Positions 16,659 through 27,517 are shown, counted from the stretch's first letter. The stretch: DNA of 64,000 nt from Cutibacterium namnetense (GCF_001642025.1 NZ_LWHO01000013.1:1-64000); one strand, 5' to 3'. The notes: generated by a model from the letters alone, not told the origin. A program made the numbers and translations.

Positions 16659-18152
16659 ATGTTGTCGAAGCCCGACCTTCCTTCCCGGGTCGCAGCCGTC
16701 GCACTCACGGCCTGCCTAGCGTTAACCTCTTGCTCTTCCCATGACAGCGCGAAAAGTCCCGGCCCGTCTGGTGGCTCCTCGAGCTCTGGCGCACCGAACG
16801 CCACCTTGGCGAACATTCCAGCCACTCAGGCCGGGGCAACAGACATCACCTTTAACGCCGGCCCCGAGAAGGTGAAGGCCACCTTCCCGCGCTTCGCGAA
16901 AGCGCGGGACCTCAGCACCGCCGTGGAGGTCGTCAAGGGCCGCATGCTACGCGACTCCTGGCAGCGCAACGCGAGCAATGTCAACGTCACTTCCCAGATC
17001 ATTGCCTCCAACGACGCGGCCTTGGGCGTACTAATCACCAACCAGACCACCATCAATGGCAAGGTACAAACGATTCCGGCCACCGTCTGGTACTCGACCG
17101 CAGCACAGCAGTCGTACTCCTCCCCCGCCCTCGTCAAACCCGATGAATGGGCCAACTTAACGACGGCACTGCAGGATGCTGGCAAAGATCAATCCCTCGA
17201 CGGTGAAAAAATTGCCGCGGCCGCCAAGGCGAAATCGGCCCCATATGGTAACGGCCCCGCCCTGGGCTTTGATCGCAACGGTAACCTCTTAGCCAGCTTT
17301 GCCTCGGGGGTCGTCGCCGACAAGCCCGTCACCCTCGTCGTCCCCAGCGACAAAGCGACCGGAATGCTCAGCGACTTCGGCATTCAGGCCCAAAAGGCCT
17401 CAACGAACCCCGGCAAGTTCACAGGAACCACCTCCCAGCCCGCAGATGCATCCCTCAAAGCCAAGGAATCGGCTGGCCGCCCGTCAACGGCCGTCGGCCC
17501 GGACTGTCGGGTGCTGCACTGCGTCGCCGTCACCTATGACGATGGCCCCAGCGCCATGACCCCACAACTTCTCAACACCATCAAGAAGTTCAAGTTGTCG
17601 ATCACCTTCTTCGAGATGGGCAACAGCATCATGGCCTTCCCGAATACGGCGCGGAAGGTGGCGGCCGCCGGCATGGAGATCGGTAACCACACGGTCACCC
17701 ACCCCAATCTTCCTGCCAAGACGCCGGACCGCATCCGTCATGAGTTGGAGCACAACTCACAGCTCATTAAGAATTTCACCGGGGCCACTCCGCTGTTGTT
17801 CCGTCCGCCCTACGGCGCTCATAACAGCACCGTTGACGAGGTCGCCAAAGACAATGGCATGGCAATCATTCAGTGGCAGATTGACAGCGAAGACTGGAAG
17901 AACCGCAATCCTGAGATGACGTACAAGAACGTCATGACGGCTCTGCCCTATACCGCTCCCTTTATCCTGGAACACGACATCCAGAAGGCATCAATCGACG
18001 CCGCCCCACGGATCTACCAGGACCTCGAAGCCAAAGGTAAGACCATCGTCAGTGTCAGTGAGATGTCCCTCAACAGCGGGGGCTACCAGGCCGGTCACGC
18101 TTACTGCAATGGAACGGTCAAGGCCCAAAGCGGCTACAACTGCAAAGGATGA
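16659..18152 (+). CDS. Lipoprotein polysaccharide deacetylase (NodB domain), copy 1
   Basis: The 497-residue protein has a lipobox (CLALTSC), so it is predicted to be lipid-anchored. An N-terminal region of about 280 residues resembles the DUF3298/RsiV-like domains often paired with deacetylases. The C-terminal NodB domain has all five motifs: TYDDGP (Asp base and metal Asp), GNHTVTHP (both metal His), RPPYGAHN, DSEDW and LEHD. It should remove N-acetyl groups from peptidoglycan or a surface glycan. It is the first gene of a three-gene overlapping operon and is paralogous to the gene at 20086. Confidence 0.9.
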   Translation: MLSKPDLPSRVAAVALTACLALTSCSSHDSAKSPGPSGGSSSSGAPNATLANIPATQAGATDITFNAGPEKVKATFPRFAKARDLSTAVEVVKGRMLRDSWQRNASNVNVTSQIIASNDAALGVLITNQTTINGKVQTIPATVWYSTAAQQSYSSPALVKPDEWANLTTALQDAGKDQSLDGEKIAAAAKAKSAPYGNGPALGFDRNGNLLASFASGVVADKPVTLVVPSDKATGMLSDFGIQAQKASTNPGKFTGTTSQPADASLKAKESAGRPSTAVGPDCRVLHCVAVTYDDGPSAMTPQLLNTIKKFKLSITFFEMGNSIMAFPNTARKVAAAGMEIGNHTVTHPNLPAKTPDRIRHELEHNSQLIKNFTGATPLLFRPPYGAHNSTVDEVAKDNGMAIIQWQIDSEDWKNRNPEMTYKNVMTALPYTAPFILEHDIQKASIDAAPRIYQDLEAKGKTIVSVSEMSLNSGGYQAGHAYCNGTVKAQSGYNCKG

Positions 18153-19009
18153 GGGTCCGACCGGGGGCGCGCACGGCTGTGGAAGGCCTCGCTCTGCTGG
18201 CCTGTGCTGCACTTGGGTTCCACCTACTACTCAGCGGCCGCGTGCACCTGTTCGTCGGCACCGTCATCACGACCCTGCTGTGGATTGCGTGTCCGATCCT
18301 GACGGCCATGGGCCTATGGACCTTGGCCCGTGCGGTTCGTCACCCGAATGCCGTGGGGCATCATCGCACCCGGATCGGACTACTTATCGTCGCCCCCGTC
18401 GCCCTGGGATTGTTCGTCCCGCTCGAGCCACTAACCCTGCGCGGAGCGGCGAGTTACCGTCCCGCGGTGCGGGGAGCGTCGCCATCTCCGGCTCATTCAA
18501 ACTCGTGGAATGACGGTTTACCGGAGGCCCCTAAGTCGGTGCCCCCGGTAGCTATCGACCCCAAGACCGGAAAAACCGTCGGCGGATATGACAACGGCGG
18601 CGACAACATCGGATCTGACCGCAACGGGCCGATGGGCCCACCACCAGCCCAGTGGCCTGCCCTCAAAGGCGATCCAGCCGAACTCACCATCTACGACTAC
18701 GTGCAACGGGCCGACGATCCACACGGCATCGCCACTCTGAGAGGCAGAAAGCTGACGATGACCGGCTTCGTCAGTGCCGCTCCAGAGGACCCGAATCATG
18801 CCTGGGTGCTGGCCCGGCTCAAGATGTGGTGCTGCGTGGCCGATGCGCTGCCTTTCATGACAACAATGGTGGGGGCTCCGTCTCGTCCCACCAATGGTTC
18901 GTGGATCCGCATCACGGGCACCTACCTGCCCAGTTCCCCCAACGGCGACACTCGCTTCAAGGTGGAACGCATCGACAAGATCCCGGTACCGGAGAACCCG
19001 TACATATGA
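18149..19009 (+). CDS. TIGR03943/DUF1980 family membrane-associated subunit
   Basis: The 286-residue protein has two or three N-terminal membrane helices (LALLACAALGFHLLLSG, FVGTVITTLLWIACPIL, GLLIVAPVALGLFVPL), then an extracytoplasmic domain. That domain contains TIYDYVQRADDPHG, MTGFVSAAPED and the conserved LKMWCCVADALPF with adjacent cysteines. These match the TIGR03943 (YcgQ-type) family, which is nearly always encoded beside a DUF318 permease, as it is here. Its start overlaps the upstream deacetylase stop (ATGA), and its own stop overlaps the permease start. The substrate is unknown; a metal or thiol-linked role is suggested only by the CC motif. Confidence 0.8.
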   Translation: MRVRPGARTAVEGLALLACAALGFHLLLSGRVHLFVGTVITTLLWIACPILTAMGLWTLARAVRHPNAVGHHRTRIGLLIVAPVALGLFVPLEPLTLRGAASYRPAVRGASPSPAHSNSWNDGLPEAPKSVPPVAIDPKTGKTVGGYDNGGDNIGSDRNGPMGPPPAQWPALKGDPAELTIYDYVQRADDPHGIATLRGRKLTMTGFVSAAPEDPNHAWVLARLKMWCCVADALPFMTTMVGAPSRPTNGSWIRITGTYLPSSPNGDTRFKVERIDKIPVPENPYI

Positions 19010-19929
19010 GCGAGCTACCACCCCAGATCAATGCCTGGCTCGTGATCTTCATCGGTATCTGGCTACAGGCCGTACCTTTTCTGCTGCTGGGAACGATCAT
19101 CTCATCGGCCCTGACGGCCTTCCTCAAACCGCAGACTCTGGCCCGCTTCCTGCCGCGTCACACCGCTCTCGCCGTAACGGTTGCGGGGCTTGCCGGCATT
19201 GCTCTTCCCGCCTGCGAGTGCGCCTCGGTGCCCACCACCAGGTCTTTAGTCCGGGCTGGCGTACCGACAGCCGCGGCTCTCACCTTCATGGTGGCTTCCC
19301 CGGCCATCAATCCGGTCGTTATCACAGCCACCGCAATTGCTTACACCGTCAATCCTCGAATAGCTGTAGCGCGGTTCATAACTGGATTATTGGCTGCCAT
19401 CGGTATTGGCTTGGGATGGATCTGGCTAGGGAGTCCTCTCCGTGGGGTTGATGATGGATCCCCGGGATCTGCCTGCGAGGAGACCTGCGGATTGCATGAC
19501 CATCAGCCGCGCACCATGTCCGCGATGGCCGAGACGTTCCGCAGCGAACTGACTCACGATTTCATCCAGTCCTGCGGCTTCCTCGTCATTGGCGCGGCGA
19601 TCGCTGCCACCGTCAAGGTTTGTGTCCCGACCGCCTGGATGCAGGCTTTGACGACCAACGTGTTACTAGAGGCAGCAGTACTGAGCCTGCTGGCCGTCAT
19701 CGTGGCCCTGTGTTCGGAAGCCGACGCCTTCATGGCCGTTTCCTTGACGAGTTTCTCCCCCACCGCCCAGCTGGCCTTCCTGGCGATCGGGCCGGTCATC
19801 GACGTGAAGCTTATGGCTATGGAAGGTGGGGCGTTCGGTGCTGGGTTCCTTAAGCGGTTCGTCCCGTTGGCGGCGTGCTGCTGCTTCGTCTCAGCAATCT
19901 TCATCGGTACTCTCATCTTTCCCTCCTAA
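19006..19929 (+). CDS. DUF318/UPF0718 permease (YcgR-like)
   Basis: The 307-residue permease has about eight transmembrane segments. It starts at the ATG that overlaps the upstream stop by four bases. The first conserved block, ALPACECASVPTTRSLVRAG, carries paired Cys and Pro typical of DUF318 permeases; the second repeat has ALCSEADAFMAVSL and IGPVIDVKL. A polar, Cys/His-containing cytosolic loop (CEETCGLHDHQ) separates the halves and could bind metal. It is expected to work with the preceding TIGR03943 protein. Translational coupling to a deacetylase lipoprotein is unusual. Confidence 0.85.
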   Translation: MSELPPQINAWLVIFIGIWLQAVPFLLLGTIISSALTAFLKPQTLARFLPRHTALAVTVAGLAGIALPACECASVPTTRSLVRAGVPTAAALTFMVASPAINPVVITATAIAYTVNPRIAVARFITGLLAAIGIGLGWIWLGSPLRGVDDGSPGSACEETCGLHDHQPRTMSAMAETFRSELTHDFIQSCGFLVIGAAIAATVKVCVPTAWMQALTTNVLLEAAVLSLLAVIVALCSEADAFMAVSLTSFSPTAQLAFLAIGPVIDVKLMAMEGGAFGAGFLKRFVPLAACCCFVSAIFIGTLIFPS

Positions 19930-20085
19930 CCGATCTGCGCTGATGGCCACCGCCGCCTCCCACTAGTGGCAGAATGTGCGCCGGTACCGCCAATCATCTG
20001 AGAATCCGAAGAACTCTCTCAGAATGTCGCAGGCCCCCGGCGTTGTGATCCTTCCTTGTTTGAGCAGAGCCTTAGTCTATGAATT

Positions 20086-21642
20086 GTGAGTGCCTCCCCG
20101 CGTCGCGCGATTCGAGCCCTGGCCATCGCTTTGGTTGCCCTGCTCCCACTTGGAGCCTGCTCTCACGACAACGGGAACCCCGATGCCTCGCCTTCAGACA
20201 TCCGGTCGGCCACGAAATCCACTTCCGTGGCCGCCGATAACGTCTCAGGGGCGTCGATGACGTCCACATCCTTCCAGAAGCCGTCAGACATCTCGATCAA
20301 GGTGCCGACCGTCACCACCGCCCGCAACCTCAGCCAAGCCATCGAAGTCGTCGGTGAGCGCGCCTTGCGCGGCGCCGCATGGGATTCGGCTACGAAGGTC
20401 ACAATGACCGGCCATTTCACCTCGTCGACAACTGACCTGCTTGGGGTCGAGTTACAGACCGACGTGGCGAAGGGCAAAAAATCCTCTACGTCCACAACGA
20501 CGCTGTGGTATGACGCCACGATGAAGCAGACCCTGTCGGCGAGTGCCCTCATCTCATGGCCCGGTTGGCCAAAGTTCAGCCAGGAAGTTGTGAAATCTGC
20601 CCATACCGATGGCCTCAACGGCAAGAAAGCCGAGGCGGCCCTCCAACAACCGCAGGCCCCCTACGGCACCGGACCCGCGCTGTCATTTGATTCCCAGGGC
20701 GACCTGCTTGTGAGGTTCCCGGCGGGAGCTATCGATAGCGTTCAGCGCACTGTCCTCATCGATTCCAAGGTCGTCTCTCCGATGCTCAGTGGGCTTGGCC
20801 AGAAGGCCCTCGGCGCGTCGCTACACCCGACGCCTTTCACCGGCACCCCGACAGCGAATACAACATGGTTTACCAAACTCAAGACGAGTCCGAAGCCAGC
20901 AGACTCTCCGAACACCAAGCCCCTCCCGGGCGACCCGGCCACCAAGACGAGCGGCACACCTGTCCACCCCTCAACGGCAGTTGGCATCGACTGCATCGTC
21001 GAACACTGTGTAGCCCTGACCTATGACGACGGACCCGCTGATACGACTGCGAAGGTTATTGACGGGTTCACTGACGCGAAGGCCGCCGCGACCTTCTTTC
21101 AGCTCGGTACCAACGTTAATAACCACCCCGACACCTCCACATTGCTGGCCGGCTCCGGTTTCGAGGTCGGCAGCCACTCGGCCAGCAACCAAACCCTCAC
21201 AAAGCTCGGGTCCCGGGGCCGCGCGACCGAGATCACCGATGCCGTCAACGCCTTAAGTAAACTCACTGGACGCCCGACGATGCTTTTCCGTCCGCCGTAT
21301 GGGGCGCACAACGAGCGGATCGACGCCATGATGGCCAAGCAGAATCTCGCCATGATCAACTGGGCCGCTGATTCCAACGACTGGCAGAACCGTGATGCCG
21401 GCAAGATCACCAAAGCGGTGACCCAGTACGCCGCCACTTACACCCAGCCGATCATCGTGCTGCACGACACCTACCAGGCGACGGCTGATGCGACCAGCGG
21501 GCTAATCGAAGCGCTCCGCCACAAAGGCATGACCCTCGTCACTGTCTCCGAGCTGACCGTCAATACCGGTGGGCTCGAAGCCGGCAAGGTCTACTGCCGT
21601 GGCACTGCCGTCAACCAGAGTGGTTTCGGCTGCCACAGCTAG
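20086..21642 (+). CDS. Lipoprotein polysaccharide deacetylase (NodB domain), copy 2 with altered metal site
   Basis: The 518-residue paralogue of the gene at 16659 has a lipobox (LLPLGAC) and the same two-part layout: APYGTGPALSFDSQGDLL matches APYGNGPALGFDRNGNLL. NodB motifs are TYDDGP, RPPYGAHN, DSNDW and LHD. Motif 2 reads GSHSASNQ instead of HxxxH, so the second metal-ligand His is Asn. This may lower or change activity; family members with such substitutions are known, so inactivity is not certain. It starts at a GTG with no strong ribosome binding site. It is convergent with murJ. Confidence 0.88.
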   Translation: MSASPRRAIRALAIALVALLPLGACSHDNGNPDASPSDIRSATKSTSVAADNVSGASMTSTSFQKPSDISIKVPTVTTARNLSQAIEVVGERALRGAAWDSATKVTMTGHFTSSTTDLLGVELQTDVAKGKKSSTSTTTLWYDATMKQTLSASALISWPGWPKFSQEVVKSAHTDGLNGKKAEAALQQPQAPYGTGPALSFDSQGDLLVRFPAGAIDSVQRTVLIDSKVVSPMLSGLGQKALGASLHPTPFTGTPTANTTWFTKLKTSPKPADSPNTKPLPGDPATKTSGTPVHPSTAVGIDCIVEHCVALTYDDGPADTTAKVIDGFTDAKAAATFFQLGTNVNNHPDTSTLLAGSGFEVGSHSASNQTLTKLGSRGRATEITDAVNALSKLTGRPTMLFRPPYGAHNERIDAMMAKQNLAMINWAADSNDWQNRDAGKITKAVTQYAATYTQPIIVLHDTYQATADATSGLIEALRHKGMTLVTVSELTVNTGGLEAGKVYCRGTAVNQSGFGCHS

Positions 21643-21692
21643 CACGACCCACGTAGCCCGGCTGCACGGTTTAGCTCAGGATCGGTCGCATC

Positions 21693-23522
21693 TCAGCTTC
21701 GGCGCGCCACTTTACGCAGCACAGGCCTCAACAGGTCCAACACCTCGTCAATACGTAGCACCTTCGCCAGGACGAGGAACACGGCGACGAACAACACCCC
21801 GCCAGCGAAGGTCCCGCCAGCGTGACCAACCCACGCACCGTGTCCCGCAGCGTCGATTCCGTGCGCGACGACGTAGGTCGGAATCGCAGCAATGATCGAG
21901 GCCACAGCGAGTTTGCTCCATAGCCGGTTAACCTCACCCATGCCAATACCACCGAGCTGGCGGGAAGCCACCACGAGCCACGCCGTCGCTCCGACAAGGC
22001 AAGCAATGGTCTGGGCAGCCGCCACGACGACAAGAGCATGCTGAGGCGGGAAGAGGAACATCGTCACCAAGATGATGAGCTGGGCACCCGTGGTAACCGC
22101 CTGCATGATGAGGTTGAGCTTGCCATCCTCGCGGGCGAAGCAGTAGCGCTGCTGCAAGGTGGTGATGCCGAAAGGCAGCAGGCCCACCCCCATGATCGCC
22201 ACTGCTCGCGCCAAGGAGCCGACCTGACCGGGTTCCAGCGAGAACACTGTCTGTACACCTGGGCGGGCCAGCACAACCATCGCCAGCGAGCACGGGATGA
22301 CCGCTAGGGCTGGCATCTCCAAGCCCTGACGCAGCAGCTTCTTCATGGCGGGATTGTTGCCGTCGGCATTGGCGCGGCTCATCCGTGGGAACAGTGCCGT
22401 AAGAATCGACGTAGTGATGAAGCTCTGCGGCAACATGAAGATAAGGAAGGCGTTGTCGTAGGCACTAATCGACGACGAGACCTCCGGGTGCACCAGGCGC
22501 ACGTGGGACAGCATCTTCTTCATGATGATGCCGGCCAACTGAGCGATAACCAGTGCGCTGAAGGTCCACACTGTGATGCGCGCGGCCGCTCCTAGACCGT
22601 AGCCGCGGATTCCCCAGCGGGGATGCCACCGGAACCCGCCGTGATGTAACGGGATGATGAGGAACAGCCCTTGAATGACGATGCCCAAGGTCGTCGTCCC
22701 GGCCACTACCCACACCATCTGAGGGGTCCAGGTAGCAGGGTCGGGGTGGGCGCCGAATTGCGCCAGGAACCACACCAGACCGGCAATCTGAATGACATTC
22801 GCCAGCACGGGGCTCCACATGAAGGAGGCAAATTGGTTGCGGGCGTTGAGTACCTGGCCGAGGATCGCGTAGAGGCCGTAGAAGAAGATCTGCGGCATGC
22901 AGATGAACCCGAAGAAAACGGTGAGGTGACGAGTCGCCCCACCCGACGAGAAATAGAGGTCCAAAAGCCATGGCGAAGCCAGCGTCGCTACCACGGTGAC
23001 GACGAGGACTGACGCGAACGACACCGTCAGCAATCGATCGACGAACTCCTGACCACCGTCGGGCTGCTTCATGGCTTTGGTGATCTGCGGGATGAGGATC
23101 GCGTTCAGTACTCCGGCGCTGAGGAGAATGAACACCACGTTCGGCAGGGTGTTGGCGGCCTGGAAAGCGTCGAGAGATAGTGAGGTGCCAGCCGCGATGA
23201 CGGTCAGCAGGTAGGTACGGACGAATCCCAGAATCCTCGACACCATCGTGCCGGCAGCCATGACGATACTGGCGCGACGCAACGACCCCTCAGCAGAGTC
23301 ACCGAAGTCAGCCGGCGTCGATGGAGCGGCAGTGTCGATCCTGGGGATGACCCGGGTGCGATCGAAGTCCTCGTCACGGCCAAGTCGCGTCAGCCTATGA
23401 CGAGAAATATTGACGCCGAAGGTGACGGCGTCAATGTCGAGGCTGTCGTAGACGTCAACTGGTGGCGCCGTCTCCGGGAGGCGGAGGAGGTCGTAGACAT
23501 CGTCATCGTAGGAATCAAGCAT
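21693..23522 (-). CDS. murJ: Lipid II flippase MurJ (MviN) with acidic N-terminal extension
   Basis: The 609-residue membrane protein of the MOP superfamily flips lipid-linked peptidoglycan precursor. The MviN core begins near residue 80 (SLRRASIVMAAGTMVSRILG) with about 14 helices, including TLPNVVFILLSAGVLNAILIP. About 80 residues precede it, acidic and disordered, with an internal near-repeat (DDDVYDLLRLPE, PVDVYDSLDID). Such extensions occur in actinobacterial MurJ. It starts at ATG after GAGGAG, seven bases downstream of the lysC stop, so it is probably co-transcribed with lysC. Confidence 0.9.
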   Translation of the reverse strand: MLDSYDDDVYDLLRLPETAPPVDVYDSLDIDAVTFGVNISRHRLTRLGRDEDFDRTRVIPRIDTAAPSTPADFGDSAEGSLRRASIVMAAGTMVSRILGFVRTYLLTVIAAGTSLSLDAFQAANTLPNVVFILLSAGVLNAILIPQITKAMKQPDGGQEFVDRLLTVSFASVLVVTVVATLASPWLLDLYFSSGGATRHLTVFFGFICMPQIFFYGLYAILGQVLNARNQFASFMWSPVLANVIQIAGLVWFLAQFGAHPDPATWTPQMVWVVAGTTTLGIVIQGLFLIIPLHHGGFRWHPRWGIRGYGLGAAARITVWTFSALVIAQLAGIIMKKMLSHVRLVHPEVSSSISAYDNAFLIFMLPQSFITTSILTALFPRMSRANADGNNPAMKKLLRQGLEMPALAVIPCSLAMVVLARPGVQTVFSLEPGQVGSLARAVAIMGVGLLPFGITTLQQRYCFAREDGKLNLIMQAVTTGAQLIILVTMFLFPPQHALVVVAAAQTIACLVGATAWLVVASRQLGGIGMGEVNRLWSKLAVASIIAAIPTYVVAHGIDAAGHGAWVGHAGGTFAGGVLFVAVFLVLAKVLRIDEVLDLLRPVLRKVARRS

Positions 23523-23529
23523 GGTCTCC

Positions 23530-24804
23530 TCAACGGCCGGTCCCGGCGTAGACGACCGCCTCACCCTCGGCATCAAGACCGAAAGCGGTGTGAGCAACAC
23601 GAACGGCCTCGTCAACCTGATCGGCGTCCACAACCACCGAAATGCGAATCTCGGAAGTCGAGATCATCTGCAGGTTGATGCCGGAGTCGGCCAGAGCACG
23701 GAAAAACGTCGACGTAACCCCAGGATGAGTCCTCATGCCCACGCCGATCACCGACACCTTGCCAATCTGGTCGTTGTACAGGATCTGCTCGTAGCCCAGC
23801 TCATCCTTGACGGCAGTCAGGGCGCGGACTGCCGTGGGCCCGTCACTCATCGGCAGGGTAAATGAGAGATCAGTACGACCGTTCATGACCCGCGAAGCGT
23901 TCTGCACAATCATGTCGATATTGATGTCAGCATTGGCGATGATCTCGAAGATCTGGGCGGCTCGACCCACCGCGTCGGGAAGTCCGGCGACGGTGATCTT
24001 GGCTTCGGAGCGGTCATGGGCAACCCCGGAGATGATGGCCTCTTCCATGTCAGATTCCTTCGTGATGTCGGCAGGGTCCATAACCCAGGTGCCAGGTTTG
24101 TCAGAGAATGAAGACCGTACGTGCACTGGCACGTCCTCACGGCGGGCGTACTCGACACACCGCAGATGGAGGATCTTCGCACCGCAAGCGGCCATTTCGA
24201 GCATCTCCTCGTAGGAGATCTCCGGAATACGTTGAGCGCCCTTGACGATACGTGGATCAGCGGTGAACACACCGTCGACGTCAGAGTAGATCTCGCAACA
24301 ATCAGCACCCAACGAACTAGCCAGGGCGACCGCAGTGGTGTCAGACGCTCCCCGGCCCAGGGTGGTGACGTCCTTCGTCGTTTGAGAGACTCCCTGGAAT
24401 CCCGCGACAATGACGAGGTCTCCGGCCTCCAAAGACTTCTCGATCCGCCCGGGAGTAATGTCGATAATGCGAGCATTGCCATGGGCTGCGGTCGTAATAA
24501 CCCCAGCCTGGGAACCCGTGTAAGAGCGTGCCGGAATACCCACGTCAGACAGGGCCATCGCGAGCAGGGCGGCGGACTGTCGCTCGCCCGTCGTCAAGAG
24601 CATGTCAAGTTCTCGCGGAGCGGGCTGTGGGGAGACCTCCTGGGCGAGGTCCATCAGGTCGTCAGTGGTGTCACCCATAGCCGAGATGACGACGACAATG
24701 TCGTTTCCCGCCTGCTTCGTAGCGGCGATACGGCGCGCCACACGCTTAATTGAGGCGGCGTCGGCCACTGAGGACCCACCGAATTTCTGGACGACTCGCG
24801 TCAT
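23530..24804 (-). CDS. lysC: Aspartate kinase
   Basis: Phosphorylates aspartate as the first step to lysine, diaminopimelate, threonine and methionine. The 424-residue protein begins [10 protein letters not shown] (the kinase signature) and contains [25 protein letters not shown] and [17 protein letters not shown]. Two ACT domains follow ([38 protein letters not shown]) for feedback control. The start is ATG after TAGGAGGG. An internal start for a beta subunit is possible, as in Corynebacterium, but was not resolved. It is followed by murJ rather than asd, linking precursor supply and peptidoglycan export in one transcript. Confidence 0.95.
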   Translation of the reverse strand: MTRVVQKFGGSSVADAASIKRVARRIAATKQAGNDIVVVISAMGDTTDDLMDLAQEVSPQPAPRELDMLLTTGERQSAALLAMALSDVGIPARSYTGSQAGVITTAAHGNARIIDITPGRIEKSLEAGDLVIVAGFQGVSQTTKDVTTLGRGASDTTAVALASSLGADCCEIYSDVDGVFTADPRIVKGAQRIPEISYEEMLEMAACGAKILHLRCVEYARREDVPVHVRSSFSDKPGTWVMDPADITKESDMEEAIISGVAHDRSEAKITVAGLPDAVGRAAQIFEIIANADINIDMIVQNASRVMNGRTDLSFTLPMSDGPTAVRALTAVKDELGYEQILYNDQIGKVSVIGVGMRTHPGVTSTFFRALADSGINLQMISTSEIRISVVVDADQVDEAVRVAHTAFGLDAEGEAVVYAGTGR

Positions 24805-24999
24805 CAACCCTCCTACCAGGTTCGGACACCAAAGTCTAACCGGCGTCAGTAATGGCGTCCCCGCCGTGGCTTGGCGGGAGCGCCGCAGTCTCTTGCGTGA
24901 CGCCGTAACGCGACTATGGCCGTCAGGCGCGATTGCCACGATAGTAGAAACAACAGGTAAACCCATGAAGGACTTGCCGCTGACCGAAGTAACTCGAGT

Positions 25000-27516
25000 A
25001 TGTCTGGACCCTCACGTATTCTTGGGGTCATGCGCTCAGACAGGCACGGCAAGCTCTACCCCTTAGCCATGTTCGGAATCGTCAGCATCTTGACCGGACT
25101 GCTAGCGGCCGGATTCGTCGTGCCCCTTGCGGCTTTGACCGGTGGAACAGCCAAGATGGTTGCCAGCAGCATGGAGGACCTGCCGCCCGAATTGATGAGC
25201 ACACCGCAGGCTCAAAAATCCCACATCCTCATGGCAGATGGATCGGTGCTAGCCACCTTCTACGACGAGAACCGCGAATACGTCCCGCTGTCAAAAATCT
25301 CCAAGCAGATGCAAACTGCCCAGGTCGCTATCGAGGACAACCGGTTCTTTTCCCATGGCGCAGTTGACCTCAAGGGCACCGCGCGCGCCCTGGTGACAAA
25401 CGTCGCCGGATCAGCCCGGCAGGGCGGATCAACCCTCACTCAGCAGTACATCAAACAGATCCGCATCGAGGCTGCCGTGGCTGCGGGCAATGAGGAGGGT
25501 GTGCAGGCCGCTCAGGAGCCGACGGTCACCCGAAAGATGCAAGAGCTGCGCTATGCGGTGGGTCTGGAGAAGAAGCTCTCTAAAAAGCAGATCCTGGAGC
25601 GTTACCTCAATATCGCCTATTTCGGTGACGGGGCTTACGGCGTCGAGTCCGCGGCCCGTCACTATTTTGGGACGACGGCCGCCAACCTTGACCTCGCCCA
25701 GGCAGCGATGCTGGCCGGTCTGGTACAAAACCCAGTCGCTTACGACCCGGTGAATCACCCCGAAGCAGCCATGAACCGCCGCAATATCGTGCTGGCGCGT
25801 ATGGCCCAGCTCAACCTCATCAGCGCTGATCAGGCCCGTAAGGCCGAAAAGGTCGTCTTCGATAAATCGAAGGTCTTTTATCCGAAGAACGGTTGCATCT
25901 CGTCAAAGTATCCGTTCATTTGCGACTATGCATATCGCAGCTTGTTACAGATGCCGAGTCTTGGCAAAAACCCCGAGGAGCGGGCCAAGATGGTCAAGCG
26001 CGGCGGATTGACAATCCAAACGAGTATCGATCCCAAGGTTCAGGATGCCGCCCAGAAAGCCGTCTCAAACGTCGTTGGACCCAAGGACCCAGTTCTTGCC
26101 GGAACGGCCATCGTCCAGCCGGGCACTGGTCTGCTCATGGCGATGGCGCAGTCTCGCCCCGTCATGGGCGAAAAACCTGGGCAGACCTATTACAACTACT
26201 TGGCACCAGCCTCGATGGGCGGGGCCACCGGCTTCCAGGCTGGATCGACCTTCAAGGCCTTCACGACGGCTGCAGCCATCGCCAAGGACATACCCATCAG
26301 CAAGCACTACACCGCGTCCTCTCCCATGGATTTCACCGGTGAAAAGTTCACCAACTGTAAAGGCACCTTTAAGTCGGGGCCATTCCGAGTGCGCAACTCA
26401 ACCGGACACTCGTGGAATATCGGCTTGCGCGAGGCGGCCGCGTGGTCGGTTAACACCTACTTTGTCCAGCTAGAGCAGGACGTCGGCATGTGTGAGGTCA
26501 CCAAAATGGCCCAGAACAGCGGCGTGAAGCTCTCTAGCGATAAGGACATCGTCAAGACCTTCCAGAGGGTGCCATCGTTCACACTCGGTACCGCTTACGT
26601 ATCTCCACTGTCCATGGCTTCGGCCTACGCGACCTTCGCCTCACGCGGCATCCAATGCGACCCCATCATCGTCAAGTCGGTCAAGAATCGCGATGGTTCA
26701 CCTATGAAGGTCCCGACCGGCAATTGCAAGAGAGCCATACCGCAGAAGGTTGCTGACGGTGTTAATTCGGTGCTTTCGGGCGTCATGGATGCCACGGGTA
26801 AGCCCGCGAGGATTCCGGGTGGCTATCCGCAAGCCGGCAAGACCGGTACCACCGACGCCCATGAGGCTGCTTGGTTCGACGGATACACCCCGCAAGCTGC
26901 CGGGGTAGCGATGATCGCCGCTGATGGCAGCAGCTCCTACTTCCGTGGCAATCAGTCCCGTTCAATCAAGGGCATCCGGACTTCTACCGGCGTTTACCTC
27001 AACGGTTCTGGTGGTAGCGACGCCGGTAAAATCTACCGTGCGGCAATGGCGGGTACCCTCCAAGACAAACCCAAGACAGACTTCGTGGCTCCTACCGACG
27101 AGGTGCGCTACGGCAAGCTCATCAAGATTCCAGACACTGACGGGATGACTTATCCCCAGGCCAAGGCTGCCATTCGTAAAGCGGGATTCCACATCAACGT
27201 GTGGCATGTGTGGGACGATTCAGAGCCCGATACCTATCTCGGCACGGATCCCCAGGGATCAGCCCACGCCGGAGCTACCGTCACCCTCAAAGTGTCGAAG
27301 GGGCCGAAACCAGCTCCTAAACCGACCTATGCCCCCGCGCTACCGCCACAAAACCAGCCAAAAAATCCCGGCGATGAGCAACCCGGCGACCAGCAAAACC
27401 CACCTGGAGACCAGCAGAATCCGCCCGGCGGTCAACAAAACCCGCCCGGTGGTAATGCCGGGGGCAATAACGGAGATGGCCAGCAGAACCCGCCTGGAGG
27501 GACGAGGCCTCGCTGA
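25000..27516 (+). CDS. Class A penicillin-binding protein with PASTA domain
   Basis: The 838-residue bifunctional peptidoglycan synthase has one N-terminal membrane anchor. The GT51 glycosyltransferase domain has [17 protein letters not shown] and [12 protein letters not shown]. The transpeptidase has the three penicillin-site motifs: AGSTFK (Ser nucleophile), WSVNTYF and AGKTGTTD. A single PASTA domain ([20 protein letters not shown]) precedes a Pro/Gln/Gly-rich tail with repeated NPPG units. Start choice between ATG 25000 and ATG 25030 is open, as neither has a strong ribosome binding site. It is likely an operon with the phosphoesterase one base downstream. Confidence 0.92.
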   Translation: MSGPSRILGVMRSDRHGKLYPLAMFGIVSILTGLLAAGFVVPLAALTGGTAKMVASSMEDLPPELMSTPQAQKSHILMADGSVLATFYDENREYVPLSKISKQMQTAQVAIEDNRFFSHGAVDLKGTARALVTNVAGSARQGGSTLTQQYIKQIRIEAAVAAGNEEGVQAAQEPTVTRKMQELRYAVGLEKKLSKKQILERYLNIAYFGDGAYGVESAARHYFGTTAANLDLAQAAMLAGLVQNPVAYDPVNHPEAAMNRRNIVLARMAQLNLISADQARKAEKVVFDKSKVFYPKNGCISSKYPFICDYAYRSLLQMPSLGKNPEERAKMVKRGGLTIQTSIDPKVQDAAQKAVSNVVGPKDPVLAGTAIVQPGTGLLMAMAQSRPVMGEKPGQTYYNYLAPASMGGATGFQAGSTFKAFTTAAAIAKDIPISKHYTASSPMDFTGEKFTNCKGTFKSGPFRVRNSTGHSWNIGLREAAAWSVNTYFVQLEQDVGMCEVTKMAQNSGVKLSSDKDIVKTFQRVPSFTLGTAYVSPLSMASAYATFASRGIQCDPIIVKSVKNRDGSPMKVPTGNCKRAIPQKVADGVNSVLSGVMDATGKPARIPGGYPQAGKTGTTDAHEAAWFDGYTPQAAGVAMIAADGSSSYFRGNQSRSIKGIRTSTGVYLNGSGGSDAGKIYRAAMAGTLQDKPKTDFVAPTDEVRYGKLIKIPDTDGMTYPQAKAAIRKAGFHINVWHVWDDSEPDTYLGTDPQGSAHAGATVTLKVSKGPKPAPKPTYAPALPPQNQPKNPGDEQPGDQQNPPGDQQNPPGGQQNPPGGNAGGNNGDGQQNPPGGTRPR

Positions 27517-27517
27517 C

